Shown: positions 9,141-19,460 of the stretch, piece by piece
Position numbering within the stretch: position 1 is the first letter of the stretch
How the letters are laid out: each line of letters begins with the position of its first letter
Assembly: GCA_003650305.1 (NCBI GenBank)
Contig: QMOV01000001.1
Span: forward strand, 1-64,000
Source: Bacteroidota bacterium
GTDB taxonomy: Bacteria; Bacteroidota; Bacteroidia; Flavobacteriales; Flavobacteriaceae
DNA: 64,000 nt
Direction of reading: 5' to 3'
Position numbers and translations under genes: made by a program
The notes under the pieces: model-generated
What the model saw: only the letters and a program-made list of their open reading frames with translations
Told to the model about the DNA's origin: nothing
The model's database searches: none

Positions 9141-9917
9141 ATGAGACAACCAATAGGTATTTTTGATTCTGGAGTAGGAGGTACTTCAATTTGGAAAGAA
9201 ATTCATACGCTTTTACCAAACGAAAACACCATCTATCTTGCCGATAGTAAACATGCTCCTTATGGTAATAAGTCTAAAGAAAGAATCATTGAATTAAGCA
9301 TAAAAAATACTGAATTACTATTAGAAAAAGACTGTAAACTAATTGTAGTAGCATGCAACACAGCAACCACTAACGCAATTAAAACACTAAGAGAAACCTA
9401 TCCTATTCCATTTATTGGTATTGAACCTGCAATTAAACCAGCAGCATTTCGAACACAAACCAAAACTGTAGGTATCTTAGCTACAAAAGGAACACTTTCA
9501 AGCGAGTTGTTTCATAAAACGACTAATCTGTTTGCAAATAATATTACTGTTGTCGAGCAAATTGGTGAAGGCATTGTTCCATTAATTGAAAGCGGCAAAG
9601 CGCAATCTGATGAGATGAAATCCTTACTTAAAATTTATCTTAAGCCAATGCTAGATGCTAATATCGATTATTTGGTTTTGGGTTGTACACATTATCCTTA
9701 CTTAATCCCATTATTAGTTGAGATGCTCCCTAAACACATAAAAATTATCGATTCTGGTGAAGCAGTAGCATTACAAACTAAAGCTGTTCTGAAGCAATAT
9801 AATATGCTTAACCTCCAAGTTTCAAAAAACAAATCCCAATTCTATTCTAACGAAAATCCTAAAGTAATGTCTTCCCTTTTAAGTGACAGTTATAATGTTG
9901 ATTATTTGGATTTTTAG
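9141..9917 (+). CDS. murI: Glutamate racemase
   Basis: MRQPIGIFDSGVGGTSIWKEI...VVACNTATTNAI...LVLGCTHYPYL. Confidence 0.95.
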   Translation: MRQPIGIFDSGVGGTSIWKEIHTLLPNENTIYLADSKHAPYGNKSKERIIELSIKNTELLLEKDCKLIVVACNTATTNAIKTLRETYPIPFIGIEPAIKPAAFRTQTKTVGILATKGTLSSELFHKTTNLFANNITVVEQIGEGIVPLIESGKAQSDEMKSLLKIYLKPMLDANIDYLVLGCTHYPYLIPLLVEMLPKHIKIIDSGEAVALQTKAVLKQYNMLNLQVSKNKSQFYSNENPKVMSSLLSDSYNVDYLDF

Positions 9918-10009
9918 TGCTTTGTCATTCCTTCGTATCTTACTAATTGTAGTCGAAGTTAAGACTGGAATCTATTATTCTTCTAAAAGACAATAATGGT
10001 TTAACAGAA

Positions 10010-11020
10010 TTAATAATTTATACTTGGACATTCGCAATCCCATTTTTCTCGTTTAACTCCAAAATTGTATCCTAAAGTTAATTGATGAAATCCACCATTG
10101 GTAAACACTACTGAATTTGCTTGATATGAATATGTGTATGCAAAAACAAATTCATTATAGTCAACACCAACTATAGGTGTAAAGTACTGTAATTTTTGAC
10201 TATTCACTCCTGAACCATCTAAAAACTGAGCGCCATCAAAACTTCTTCTATAAGATATTCCGCCCCAAATCTTCCCGAAATCCATTTTTTTATATCCTTT
10301 AAAGTTTGTATCAAGAAAAGATTCTTGAGTTGCATCTCTATATACATACATCAAAGAAGGCTCAAAACTCCATTCACTATTAATTTTATGAAAAACATTT
10401 CCGACAGAAAACAAATAAGTTCTTAAATTAGAGAAACTTAATCCTTGTTCGTTAAAATTAATCCCGTCATTACTTAATAAGTTTTTTACAGTTGCATGTG
10501 CATAAAAATTAATAAAATGATAAGAAAATCCAAAATCGACATTAAAGTTAGTAGCACTTTGCTCTATGCCTCCAATAATAGGATCAAAACCTTGCGCCAA
10601 AAATGAAGTTTCATCTAGTTTATATTGAATCACTCCAGCACTCAACCCAAAAGAAAACATGTTTAAATCTATAGGATTTCTAGAAAACATTAAGTGGTGT
10701 GCATAAGTTAAATATACACCGTTTTGAGAATGAAAACCATTTTTATCACTATAAATAATACCTCCAACACCTGAATTAGAATAGCCAACTCTACCATTTA
10801 CACTTAAAGTTGTTAACTTTGGTGCTTCATTTTGCCCAAACCATTGCTGACGTGTTGTTAACCTAATTTTATTAGCATTACCCACTCCTGCCATAGAAGG
10901 ATGAATTAAGTAATAATTATCGGTTAAATAATCTGAATATATTGGCAAGCCTTCTTGGGCTATGCTAATTTGAGTAAATAAAGCCATAAGACTTATTAAA
11001 CAAAGCTTTATTAATTTCAT
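10010..11020 (-). CDS. Type IX secretion system membrane protein, PorP/SprF family
   Basis: QEGLPIYSDYLTDNYYLIHPSMAGVGNANKIRLTTRQQWFG motif typical of PorP/SprF. Confidence 0.9.
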   Translation of the reverse strand: MKLIKLCLISLMALFTQISIAQEGLPIYSDYLTDNYYLIHPSMAGVGNANKIRLTTRQQWFGQNEAPKLTTLSVNGRVGYSNSGVGGIIYSDKNGFHSQNGVYLTYAHHLMFSRNPIDLNMFSFGLSAGVIQYKLDETSFLAQGFDPIIGGIEQSATNFNVDFGFSYHFINFYAHATVKNLLSNDGINFNEQGLSFSNLRTYLFSVGNVFHKINSEWSFEPSLMYVYRDATQESFLDTNFKGYKKMDFGKIWGGISYRRSFDGAQFLDGSGVNSQKLQYFTPIVGVDYNEFVFAYTYSYQANSVVFTNGGFHQLTLGYNFGVKREKWDCECPSINY

Positions 11021-11436
11021 ATCAATTTATTCAATTCGTAGTAAAATTAGTTTTAAATTTGTTAAATACTCCAATTTGTTTCTTAAAATTCTAACACAAA
11101 TCGCTTAACTGCAATTGTTCTTCGTTTAATAGATTACTCTATCTTTAACTTTCTACAGATACTTTTTACAATATACAATGCTGTCAAATATATAAATTTT
11201 TGATTTAGGTTAGTTATCATACTGTTGATATTCTTCTGGCCAATAAAAGTTAACTATTATCAAAAAAAATATCACTTCAATATGCTACTAACATATTTAC
11301 ATAGAGTTTATTGTCAAACGATAAGATTATTAAACATAACAATAATTCCTAATTAACTGTTAAATTAATTTAGATTTAAGCTACCACTTAATCTAACTCC
11401 ATTTTTCTTTTATTATTTTTGTAAAAAATAGTTGTA

Positions 11437-12339
11437 ATGAATAAAATCAACGTTTCAATACAGGAAACCAGTAATTCATCAATTTTAAAATTTGAAACTA
11501 ATTCTTTTTTAACTAAATATGAAAGTTTTGAATTTAATAACATAGATGACGCAAAAAAATCCCCTTTAGCGCAACAGTTGTTTCATTTACCTTTTGTAAA
11601 AAAGATATATATCTCAGGTAATTTTATTGCAATTGAACGCTACGATATTGTGGAATGGGCAGACGTACAAAATGAAGTCTCTACTCAAATAGAAGACTAC
11701 CTTAATACTGGAGGAATAGTTGTTGAATCCTCTTCTGAAAAGAAAAAAAATCCTGTGACCATATATGCAGAAAGCACTCCAAACCCTTCAGTAATTAAAT
11801 TTGTAGCAAATAAAAATTTAGTGTCTTCAATGTTTGAATTTTCCTCTGTAGATGAATCCAAAGCTTCACCTTTTGCTACAGCATTATTTAACTTCCCTTT
11901 TGTGAAAAGTGTTTTTTTAGACGAAAATTATATTTCTGTAACAAAATATAATGGGACAGATTGGAATGATGTTACAATGGATTTGAGAGAATTTATTAGA
12001 AGTTACATAGAGAATGGTAAAGAATTAGTTTTTGCTAATGCTACAGAAATTACCAAAAAAAATGACGCCTCTAAAGAAGAAGACTTTGAAGCTTTAGACG
12101 ATATATCAAAAGAGATTGTAAATATCCTTGAAGAATATGTGAAACCAGCCGTTGCAAGTGATGGAGGTAATATTCAATTTGAATCGTATAATGCAGATAC
12201 CAAAACCGTAAAAGTAATTCTACAAGGAGCATGTAGCGGTTGCCCTTCTTCAACATTTACCTTAAAAAATGGTATAGAGAACATGCTTAAAGAATTGCTT
12301 AAAGACAAAGTTGAAACTGTTGAGGCTATAAATGGGTAG
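11437..12339 (+). CDS. NifU family Fe-S scaffold protein with two Nfu N-terminal domains and a C-terminal NifU (CxxC) domain
   Basis: C-terminal VKPAVASDGGNIQFESY...VILQGACSGCPSSTFTLKNGIENML; two N-terminal Nfu-like repeats (SILKFETNSFL / SVIKFVANKNL). Confidence 0.9.
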   Translation: MNKINVSIQETSNSSILKFETNSFLTKYESFEFNNIDDAKKSPLAQQLFHLPFVKKIYISGNFIAIERYDIVEWADVQNEVSTQIEDYLNTGGIVVESSSEKKKNPVTIYAESTPNPSVIKFVANKNLVSSMFEFSSVDESKASPFATALFNFPFVKSVFLDENYISVTKYNGTDWNDVTMDLREFIRSYIENGKELVFANATEITKKNDASKEEDFEALDDISKEIVNILEEYVKPAVASDGGNIQFESYNADTKTVKVILQGACSGCPSSTFTLKNGIENMLKELLKDKVETVEAING

Positions 12340-12412
12340 CTTTAAAATTCTATAAAAAAAGCATATAAATCATGAGCGCTTTTGTATACTATAATTTCCC
12401 TAATTTAGTACT

Positions 12413-14515
12413 ATGAAAAACATCCCATTATTATTAATTATTGTTTTAATAAGTTGTAAAGGTCAAAACACTGAGCCTATGAAACATAAATATTCCAATG
12501 ACCTCATTAACGAAACAAGCCCTTACCTTTTACAACATGCGCATAATCCAGTAAACTGGAAAGCTTGGAACGATAACACTTTAGAGCAAGCGAAAAGCGA
12601 AAATAAACTCATAATAATTAGTATTGGCTATGCAGCTTGCCATTGGTGTCACGTAATGGAAAGAGAAAGTTTTGAAGACAGTCTTGTTGCTCAAACCATG
12701 AACACAAATTTTATCAGCATTAAAGTTGACAGGGAGGAACGTCCAGACATAGATCAAGTGTATATGAATGCCGTCCAACTTATGATTGGTCGTGGCGGCT
12801 GGCCTTTAAATGTTATTGCTTTACCTGACGGAAGACCAATTTGGGGAGGAACTTATTTTAAAAAAGAGCAATGGATAAGTGCATTAAATCAAATTTCTAA
12901 AGCATATAAAGAGTCTCCTAAAAAACTTTACGAATATGCCGACAAACTAGAACAAGGTATAAAATCTATAGACATTGTATCTCTTAATAAAGATGAAGCT
13001 ATATTTAAGAATGAATTTATTGATAAGACTATAAAAAAATGGACAAAGCAATTTGATAATAAAGAAGGTGGTATGAATCGTGCTCCAAAATTTATGATGC
13101 CTAATAACCTACACTTTTTTTTGCGACATGCATATCAAAATAACGATTTAGAGCTTCAGGAATACGTAAACTTAACACTAACTAAAATAGCTTATGGAGG
13201 TGTTTATGATCAAATAGGAGGTGGTTTTTCTCGATATTCAGTAGATTACAAATGGCATATTCCACATTTTGAAAAAATGCTTTACGATAATGCTCAACTT
13301 GTAAGTTTGTATAGCGATGCATATGTAATCACTAAAAATAAATTATACAAAGATGTTGTTTATGAAACTCTCGAATTTGTTGAACGTGAGCTTACAGATA
13401 AAGAAGGTACTTTCTATTCTTCTTTAGACGCAGATAGCACTACGCCAAATGGCGAATTAGAAGAAGGGGCTTATTATGTTTGGACAAAAGAAGAGCTAAA
13501 ACCATTATTGGGAAATGATTACGATATTTTTGCTGATTATTATAATGTTAACAACTATGGTTTTTGGGAACATAAAAACTATGTATTGATTAGAAAAGAT
13601 AGTGACAAAGATGTAGCTAAAAAGCATAACATTTCTTATGAAGAATTATCTAGTAAATTAATTGTATGGAAATCTTTACTTTTTTTAGAAAGAGAAAAAC
13701 GAAATCGTCCCAGATTAGATGATAAAATACTTACCTCATGGAATGCGCTTATGCTTAAAGGCTATGTAGATGCTTATCGTGTCTTTGAAGAACCAAAATT
13801 TTTAGCTTCAGCAATAAAAAATGCTGAATTTATTTTGGCTAAGCAATTAAATAAAAATGGTCGATTAAACCATAGTTATAAAGAAGGGAAGAGTACTATA
13901 AATGGTTATTTAGAAGATTACGCTGCAACGATTGAAGCTTTTATTACACTTTATGAAAGTACTTTAGAGGAAAAATGGCTTCGTACAGCTAGAGATTTAA
14001 CCAATTATACTTTTAATCACTTTTTTGATGACCAAAACAAAATGTTCTATTTCACCTCTAATGAAGATCCATCATTAGTAACTAGAAATATTGAATATAG
14101 AGATAATGTTATTCCTGCGAGTAGCTCCATAATGGCAAAAAACCTATTCAAACTTTCACACTATTTCGATAATGAAGCTTATCTTAAAACAGCAACTACA
14201 ATGCTTAATAATGTTAAACCTGAAATTGAAGCCCATCCTACAGGATTTTCTAATTGGTTAGATTTAATGCTCAATTTTACTAATAAATATTACGAAGTAG
14301 CAATAGTTGGTAAAGATGTATTCGAAAAAATTAATGACTTAAACAAAATATATATTCCAAATAAGCTTATAATTGGAAGTCAAAATGAAAACGATTTGCC
14401 TCTACTAAAAAATAAATATACTGAAGGCAAAACCCTCAATTATGTTTGTGTAAACAAAGTATGTAAGTTCCCAGTTGAACAAGTAAATCATGCTATAAAA
14501 CAAATTAAAAACTAA
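12413..14515 (+). CDS. Thioredoxin domain-containing protein (DUF255/YyaL-SSP411 type), lipoprotein signal
   Basis: NDLINETSPYLLQHAHNPVNWKAW...GYAACHWCHVMERESFED...; N-terminal lipobox LISC. Confidence 0.92.
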   Translation: MKNIPLLLIIVLISCKGQNTEPMKHKYSNDLINETSPYLLQHAHNPVNWKAWNDNTLEQAKSENKLIIISIGYAACHWCHVMERESFEDSLVAQTMNTNFISIKVDREERPDIDQVYMNAVQLMIGRGGWPLNVIALPDGRPIWGGTYFKKEQWISALNQISKAYKESPKKLYEYADKLEQGIKSIDIVSLNKDEAIFKNEFIDKTIKKWTKQFDNKEGGMNRAPKFMMPNNLHFFLRHAYQNNDLELQEYVNLTLTKIAYGGVYDQIGGGFSRYSVDYKWHIPHFEKMLYDNAQLVSLYSDAYVITKNKLYKDVVYETLEFVERELTDKEGTFYSSLDADSTTPNGELEEGAYYVWTKEELKPLLGNDYDIFADYYNVNNYGFWEHKNYVLIRKDSDKDVAKKHNISYEELSSKLIVWKSLLFLEREKRNRPRLDDKILTSWNALMLKGYVDAYRVFEEPKFLASAIKNAEFILAKQLNKNGRLNHSYKEGKSTINGYLEDYAATIEAFITLYESTLEEKWLRTARDLTNYTFNHFFDDQNKMFYFTSNEDPSLVTRNIEYRDNVIPASSSIMAKNLFKLSHYFDNEAYLKTATTMLNNVKPEIEAHPTGFSNWLDLMLNFTNKYYEVAIVGKDVFEKINDLNKIYIPNKLIIGSQNENDLPLLKNKYTEGKTLNYVCVNKVCKFPVEQVNHAIKQIKN

Positions 14516-14519
14516 AATT

Positions 14520-14873
14520 ATGAACTTATTACTTACTATCTTGATTGCATTTGTAGCTTTAGAACATATCTATTTTCTAGTTTTAGAAATGTTTTTTTGG
14601 ACAAAACCAATAGGCTTAAAAACATTTGGTCTAAAAAAAGAATATGCCGAACAATCTAAAGTGTTAGCTGCTAATCAAGGATTATATAATGGCTTTTTAG
14701 CGGCTGGTTTGGTTTGGTCTATTGTTGAAAAAAATACTGAAATTGCCTTTTTCTTTTTAAGTTGTGTAATAATAGCTGGTGTTTATGGAGCGTATTCAAC
14801 TAAAAATATAAAATTGTTTTTTTTACAATCCGTACCAGCGCTTTTAGCCTTACTCTTGATGTGTTTGAATTAG
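14520..14873 (+). CDS. DUF1304 family membrane protein
   Basis: FVALEHIYFLVLEMFFWTKP...VLAANQGLYNGFLAAGL. Confidence 0.85.
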   Translation: MNLLLTILIAFVALEHIYFLVLEMFFWTKPIGLKTFGLKKEYAEQSKVLAANQGLYNGFLAAGLVWSIVEKNTEIAFFFLSCVIIAGVYGAYSTKNIKLFFLQSVPALLALLLMCLN

Positions 14874-14891
14874 CTTAATTCAAATTTTTAG

Positions 14892-14978
14892 TGTTATAAA
14901 AACTGTGATGAATCTTTAAATATTTATGGTATAGAAATTCCTTATCCGCATCAAGTAGAAATACATAAAAATGCTTAA
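14892..14978 (+). pseudogene. C-terminal remnant resembling an MscS-type mechanosensitive channel
   Basis: CYKNCDESLNIYGIEIPYPHQVEIHKNA*, like the ...IEIPFP... terminus of small MscS proteins; no upstream gene body. Confidence 0.5.
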
Positions 14979-15646
14979 GCCTTTGGTTTTATAGCAATAA
15001 AATCTTTTAAATAATATGGTTCAAAATAAGCGATATCTTCAGTATCGTTTTTTTTGTATTTGGTATAAGCTAACAAGCCCATTTCTTTTGCTGAAGGTAA
15101 TTTGTTATCCACAAAAACCGCATTAGGATGGTCGATTAATCCTTTCGTTTTTTCAACTCCATTACCAATAAAATATACTTTTCCTTTTTCAAGATATTCA
15201 GCAAACGAGCTTTTATCTAAAATTTGGGCTTGTGTTTCTCGTATTTGTTGATGTTCAGAATTAAAAATAGCCGAATACACTTCCATACGTCTGGCATCTA
15301 ACATAGAAACAATAACTCTATCTTCTACATTGATTTGGTGTGCTAACGATTCTAATGTAAAAACTGAAACAAAAGGTATATCTAAAGCATAACATAATCC
15401 TTTTGCTGCCGAAACACCTATACGCAATCCTGTATAAGATCCTGGACCTTTACTTATAGCAATTGCATTTAGGTTTGAAAGTTCAAGATTAGCTTCCTTT
15501 AAAACCTCATCTATATAAACATGCAATCGCTCTGCATGAGAAAAATTATCGTTATAATCTTCCTTTAAAACCAAAGTCTCTCCACCTTTAGAAAGAGAGA
15601 CTGAACAATTGGTTGTACTTGTTTCTATGTTTAATAGTATTGTCAA
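14975..15646 (-). CDS. tsaB: tRNA threonylcarbamoyladenosine biosynthesis protein TsaB
   Basis: ILLNIETSTTNCSVSLSKGG...SHAERLH...AIAISKGPGSYTGLRIGVSAAKGLCYAL. Confidence 0.93.
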   Translation of the reverse strand: MTILLNIETSTTNCSVSLSKGGETLVLKEDYNDNFSHAERLHVYIDEVLKEANLELSNLNAIAISKGPGSYTGLRIGVSAAKGLCYALDIPFVSVFTLESLAHQINVEDRVIVSMLDARRMEVYSAIFNSEHQQIRETQAQILDKSSFAEYLEKGKVYFIGNGVEKTKGLIDHPNAVFVDNKLPSAKEMGLLAYTKYKKNDTEDIAYFEPYYLKDFIAIKPKA

Positions 15647-16975
15647 TTAATCTAATGTAATTGTTTTTCCGAGGTAAAAGTCTAAAACTTTTGTTTTAAA
15701 AACAAAATCGTATTTCGCATTTATTAAAGACGATTGTGCATTTATTAATCGAATTCTTGCTTGTTCTAATTCAAACGAGTTCATAGAACCAAGTGTATAA
15801 CGCTCTTGAGAATTATTAAATGCTAATTCTTGAGAAGACAAAGATTTTTTTGCAGCTTCAAAAGTTTTTAAAGCAGCCTGAGCTTCTGTAAATGCACGTT
15901 GTATATTCGTTTCTAAATTAAGTTTAGCCTGTATTAAATCTAATTTACTATTCTCTTTCTGAATCTTAGATTTTGCTACAGCCGTTTTATTTTGAAATCT
16001 TGAAAATATTGGAATACTAACATTTAGACTAAAATTGTGTCCTTTATTTAAGTCTAACTCTCTAAAAAATGCTTGTTTAATAAAATCGTTTTTAGATTCA
16101 CTCCAAACAGAGCCAAAGCCATAACTAACACTTACTGAAGGATAGTATCCAGATTTAGATATTTCCGTGCTCAATTCTGAATTTTCAATATCTTTTTGAG
16201 CCACTTTAATTTCGTGTCTGTTTTCAAAAGCATAGTTTAATATTGGATTTATATCATTATACATTAAAGCAGCCGATGGATTATCTACCTCAATAATCGC
16301 TACGTTAAACCCTTCAAAAGGCACCTGCAAAAGTTGTGACAATGATAATAAAGATAATGTATAGTTATTTTCAGCAACTGTTACACTTTGTGCATCGCTA
16401 CTTAAAGTTGCTTCAGCATCAAAAATATTGGCTCTTGGTTGTACTCCTGCATCAACTAAGTCTTTTACTTGTTGTAATTGTTTGTTAGAGAAATTATATT
16501 GTGCTTGGGCAGTTTCTAATCGTTCTTTATTAAACAAAACATTTAAATAAGAGTTTGCTACATTTAGCGATATATCATCTTTAATTCTATTAAGCTCTAA
16601 CTGATTTGTTTCGAAATTTAATTGTGACTGCTTATATAAATTGGTTGTTCTAAAGCCGTTAAAAACGTTTTGGTTTACACTAAAATTATAATTAAATGAA
16701 TGTGTTGTTTGACTATTAATTCTTTGATTAGAAACTGGATCAAAACCTGAACCAATACTCATGCGTTCTCCTAGACTACCACTTACTGATGGTAAAAAAT
16801 TACCTTTTGCTCCTATTATATCTTGTTCATTTATAAGTAATGTATTTTCACTTTTTTTGATAGTTATATTATTTTCTAACGCATAATTAACACACTCTTG
16901 TAAAGTCCATATCTTATTTTGTGCAGATAAAGAAATGCATACTGTAAGTAATAATGCGGTGAAATAATACTTCAT
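15647..16975 (-). CDS. TolC family outer membrane efflux protein
   Basis: KIWTLQECVNYALENNITIKKSENTLLINEQDIIGAKGNFLPSVSGS; start trimmed to MKYYFTALLL. Confidence 0.92.
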   Translation of the reverse strand: MKYYFTALLLTVCISLSAQNKIWTLQECVNYALENNITIKKSENTLLINEQDIIGAKGNFLPSVSGSLGERMSIGSGFDPVSNQRINSQTTHSFNYNFSVNQNVFNGFRTTNLYKQSQLNFETNQLELNRIKDDISLNVANSYLNVLFNKERLETAQAQYNFSNKQLQQVKDLVDAGVQPRANIFDAEATLSSDAQSVTVAENNYTLSLLSLSQLLQVPFEGFNVAIIEVDNPSAALMYNDINPILNYAFENRHEIKVAQKDIENSELSTEISKSGYYPSVSVSYGFGSVWSESKNDFIKQAFFRELDLNKGHNFSLNVSIPIFSRFQNKTAVAKSKIQKENSKLDLIQAKLNLETNIQRAFTEAQAALKTFEAAKKSLSSQELAFNNSQERYTLGSMNSFELEQARIRLINAQSSLINAKYDFVFKTKVLDFYLGKTITLD

Positions 16976-16991
16976 ATTAACGTTATTAAAA

Positions 16992-18113
16992 TTAATTATC
17001 CTCGTCTTCATCTTCATCGTCTTTTGATGCTTTGTTCCAAACTTTAATCTTATTGCCTTCTTCTACGCCTTCAAGAATTTCGATATTAATTCCATCCGAT
17101 ATACCAAGTTCAACATCTTTCTTTTCGAACTTACCGTCTTCTTTTAGAATTTCAACAAAAGGTGCTTCTGTTATTCTATTAAATTGAAGGAGTGCTTCTT
17201 TTATAGCCAAAATACTATCCTTACTTTCGATTTGAATTTCAGCATTTGCGCTATAGCCTGCTCTTATTTTGGTTGAAGGATCTATTTCTACATCAGCCTT
17301 AATTGTAAACTGTACAGCACCATTTTCTTCTACACCTTTTGGTGCTATAAATGTGAGTTTCGCCGGAAATTCTTTAGCGTTAATGGCTCCAAGAATAACT
17401 GTTATTTCTTTACCTTCTTCAAGTTTTCCTACTTCTGCCTCATCTACCTTGCCTTCAAAAATCATAATGCTCATGTCTGCAATAGTTGCAATAGTAGTGC
17501 CTGCATTAAAGTTATTACTCTGAATAACTTGATAGCCTTCGCGAACTGGAATTTCTAAAACAGTTCCAGAAATTTGCGCTATGATATTAGTATTGGCTGA
17601 ACTACCTCCCATTATTGATCCACGCTTTATGATTTGATAATCATTTTGAGCCTGATCAAGAGATTCCTTTGTTTGATTTAATGATAAATCGCTGTTTTCA
17701 AAATCTTGTTTAGAGATTACTCCTTTTTCAAAAAGTGCTTTGTTTCTATCAAATAAAATTTTGGCGTTATCGTAAGAAAATCTGGCAGATTTAATTCTAC
17801 TACTTGCACTTACTAGAGCTTGTTCATTGGGTACGACTCTAATTTTAGCAATAAGGTCTCCCTTTTTTACTAGATCTCCTTCTTCAACAAATATTTTATC
17901 TACAATTCCTGAAATTTGTGGCTTTACTTCTATCTCTTCTTCAGGAATTAATTTTCCAGTAGCCACAGCCTTTGTGTCTATTGAAGTATAGAACGGTTCT
18001 TCGGTTTTATAATCTACGATGTCTTTGGAATTTGCATCTTTAAAGTATTTTAATACTATGACTAATAGTACTAAAACAACTATTCCTAAAATAATCTTTA
18101 CAGTTTTATTCAT
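16992..18113 (-). CDS. Efflux transporter periplasmic adaptor subunit (HlyD/MacA-like)
   Basis: ATGKLIPEEEIEVKPQISGIVDKIFVEEGDLVKKGDLIAKI...; membrane-fusion protein fold. Confidence 0.9.
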   Translation of the reverse strand: MNKTVKIILGIVVLVLLVIVLKYFKDANSKDIVDYKTEEPFYTSIDTKAVATGKLIPEEEIEVKPQISGIVDKIFVEEGDLVKKGDLIAKIRVVPNEQALVSASSRIKSARFSYDNAKILFDRNKALFEKGVISKQDFENSDLSLNQTKESLDQAQNDYQIIKRGSIMGGSSANTNIIAQISGTVLEIPVREGYQVIQSNNFNAGTTIATIADMSIMIFEGKVDEAEVGKLEEGKEITVILGAINAKEFPAKLTFIAPKGVEENGAVQFTIKADVEIDPSTKIRAGYSANAEIQIESKDSILAIKEALLQFNRITEAPFVEILKEDGKFEKKDVELGISDGINIEILEGVEEGNKIKVWNKASKDDEDEDEDN

Positions 18114-18126
18114 TTTTTTTGATTGT

Positions 18127-19365
18127 TTATTCTTCTCTTAATGCTTCTATTGGTTTTATGCTTGTAGCTTTAGTTGCAGGTATTAACCCTATTAATGTTC
18201 CTAATATTACTAATATTACCAATGCTATAAATACGACAGAAATTGATACTGATGCGTTTACAAAAACGGCATCATCGCCTTGACCTAAATATTTATCCAT
18301 CGCAATAAGTATCCATCCTCCAGATATAATCCCGAAGAGTCCTGCTACTAAGGTTAAAAACACTGCTTCTACTACAATTTGTCGTTTAATTTCAAATGGT
18401 GTTGCGCCCAAAGCACGTCGTACACCAATTTCTTTGGTACGTTCTTTTACAGTAATTAGTAATATGTTGCCAATGGCAAATACACCTGCAATAAGCGTAG
18501 CGATACCTACAAACCATGTTAAAAATTGCATTCCTGTTAAAAAGCCTGTCATCTGACCAAACATTTTGCCTAAGTTAAAACTCCCAAAAGCGCGCTTGTC
18601 TTCAGGATGAATTCTATGTATATTTTTTAGCAATAGTTTTGTGTCTAACTCAATTTGTTTAATATCAAATTCTGGTTTCCCAGTAATCATCATCCAGCCA
18701 ATTTTATTTCCTTGATTATATATTTGCTGAAAGGTTGTAAAAGGGATATGAATGTCGGTTGAAGGTCCTCCAAATGGATTCGCTTCAAACACTCCAATAA
18801 CCTGAAAATTAATGTTGTTTATTCTTATGTACTCACCAATAGCTTCCTCGTCCTTTTCAAATAGTTGTTTGTAAATATCTTCAGAAATAACTACAGATTT
18901 TTTATTCTCATTAATATCATTTTGATTAAGGAAACGTCCATGAACTAAATTCTTTTTTTCAACTTTATCTAGTAATGGATAATCTCCTGTAATGTTAAAA
19001 GTTCCTGAAAGAAGATTTCTAACGACAAAACTTCTACTTTGATTTCTTGGAACTACAAACTCTATGCCTTCAATATTTTCTTCTATTTTTTTTACGTCAG
19101 TTAAGGTTAATCTAACTCGTCTTCCTTCTTGAAATCCTTTAAAAGGTTTGCTTGTACTCTGGCTCCAAACAAATACACTATTGGTTGCAAAATCACCGAA
19201 TATGCGATTGAATGAGTTTTCGATACCTCTTGCTGAACCTAAAAGACCTATTAACAATAAAATTCCCCACCAAACGCCAACCATAGTAAGTATAGATCTT
19301 ACTTTGTTCTTGCTAATACTATCGTACAATTCTTGCCAAGTATCTCTATCGAATAAAAATTTCAT
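18127..19365 (-). CDS. ABC transporter permease (MacB/FtsX type)
   Basis: MacB_PCD plus FtsX: KERTKEIGVRRALGATPFEIKRQIVVEAVFLTLVAG. Confidence 0.9.
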   Translation of the reverse strand: MKFLFDRDTWQELYDSISKNKVRSILTMVGVWWGILLLIGLLGSARGIENSFNRIFGDFATNSVFVWSQSTSKPFKGFQEGRRVRLTLTDVKKIEENIEGIEFVVPRNQSRSFVVRNLLSGTFNITGDYPLLDKVEKKNLVHGRFLNQNDINENKKSVVISEDIYKQLFEKDEEAIGEYIRINNINFQVIGVFEANPFGGPSTDIHIPFTTFQQIYNQGNKIGWMMITGKPEFDIKQIELDTKLLLKNIHRIHPEDKRAFGSFNLGKMFGQMTGFLTGMQFLTWFVGIATLIAGVFAIGNILLITVKERTKEIGVRRALGATPFEIKRQIVVEAVFLTLVAGLFGIISGGWILIAMDKYLGQGDDAVFVNASVSISVVFIALVILVILGTLIGLIPATKATSIKPIEALREE

Positions 19366-19460
19366 TCTTTAATTTTTATTGTTTTTTATAGGTCGAATGT
19401 GTTCGCCTTTACTCTTATTACACCTAATGTATATTTCACAATTGGCTCGGTTAAACATAA

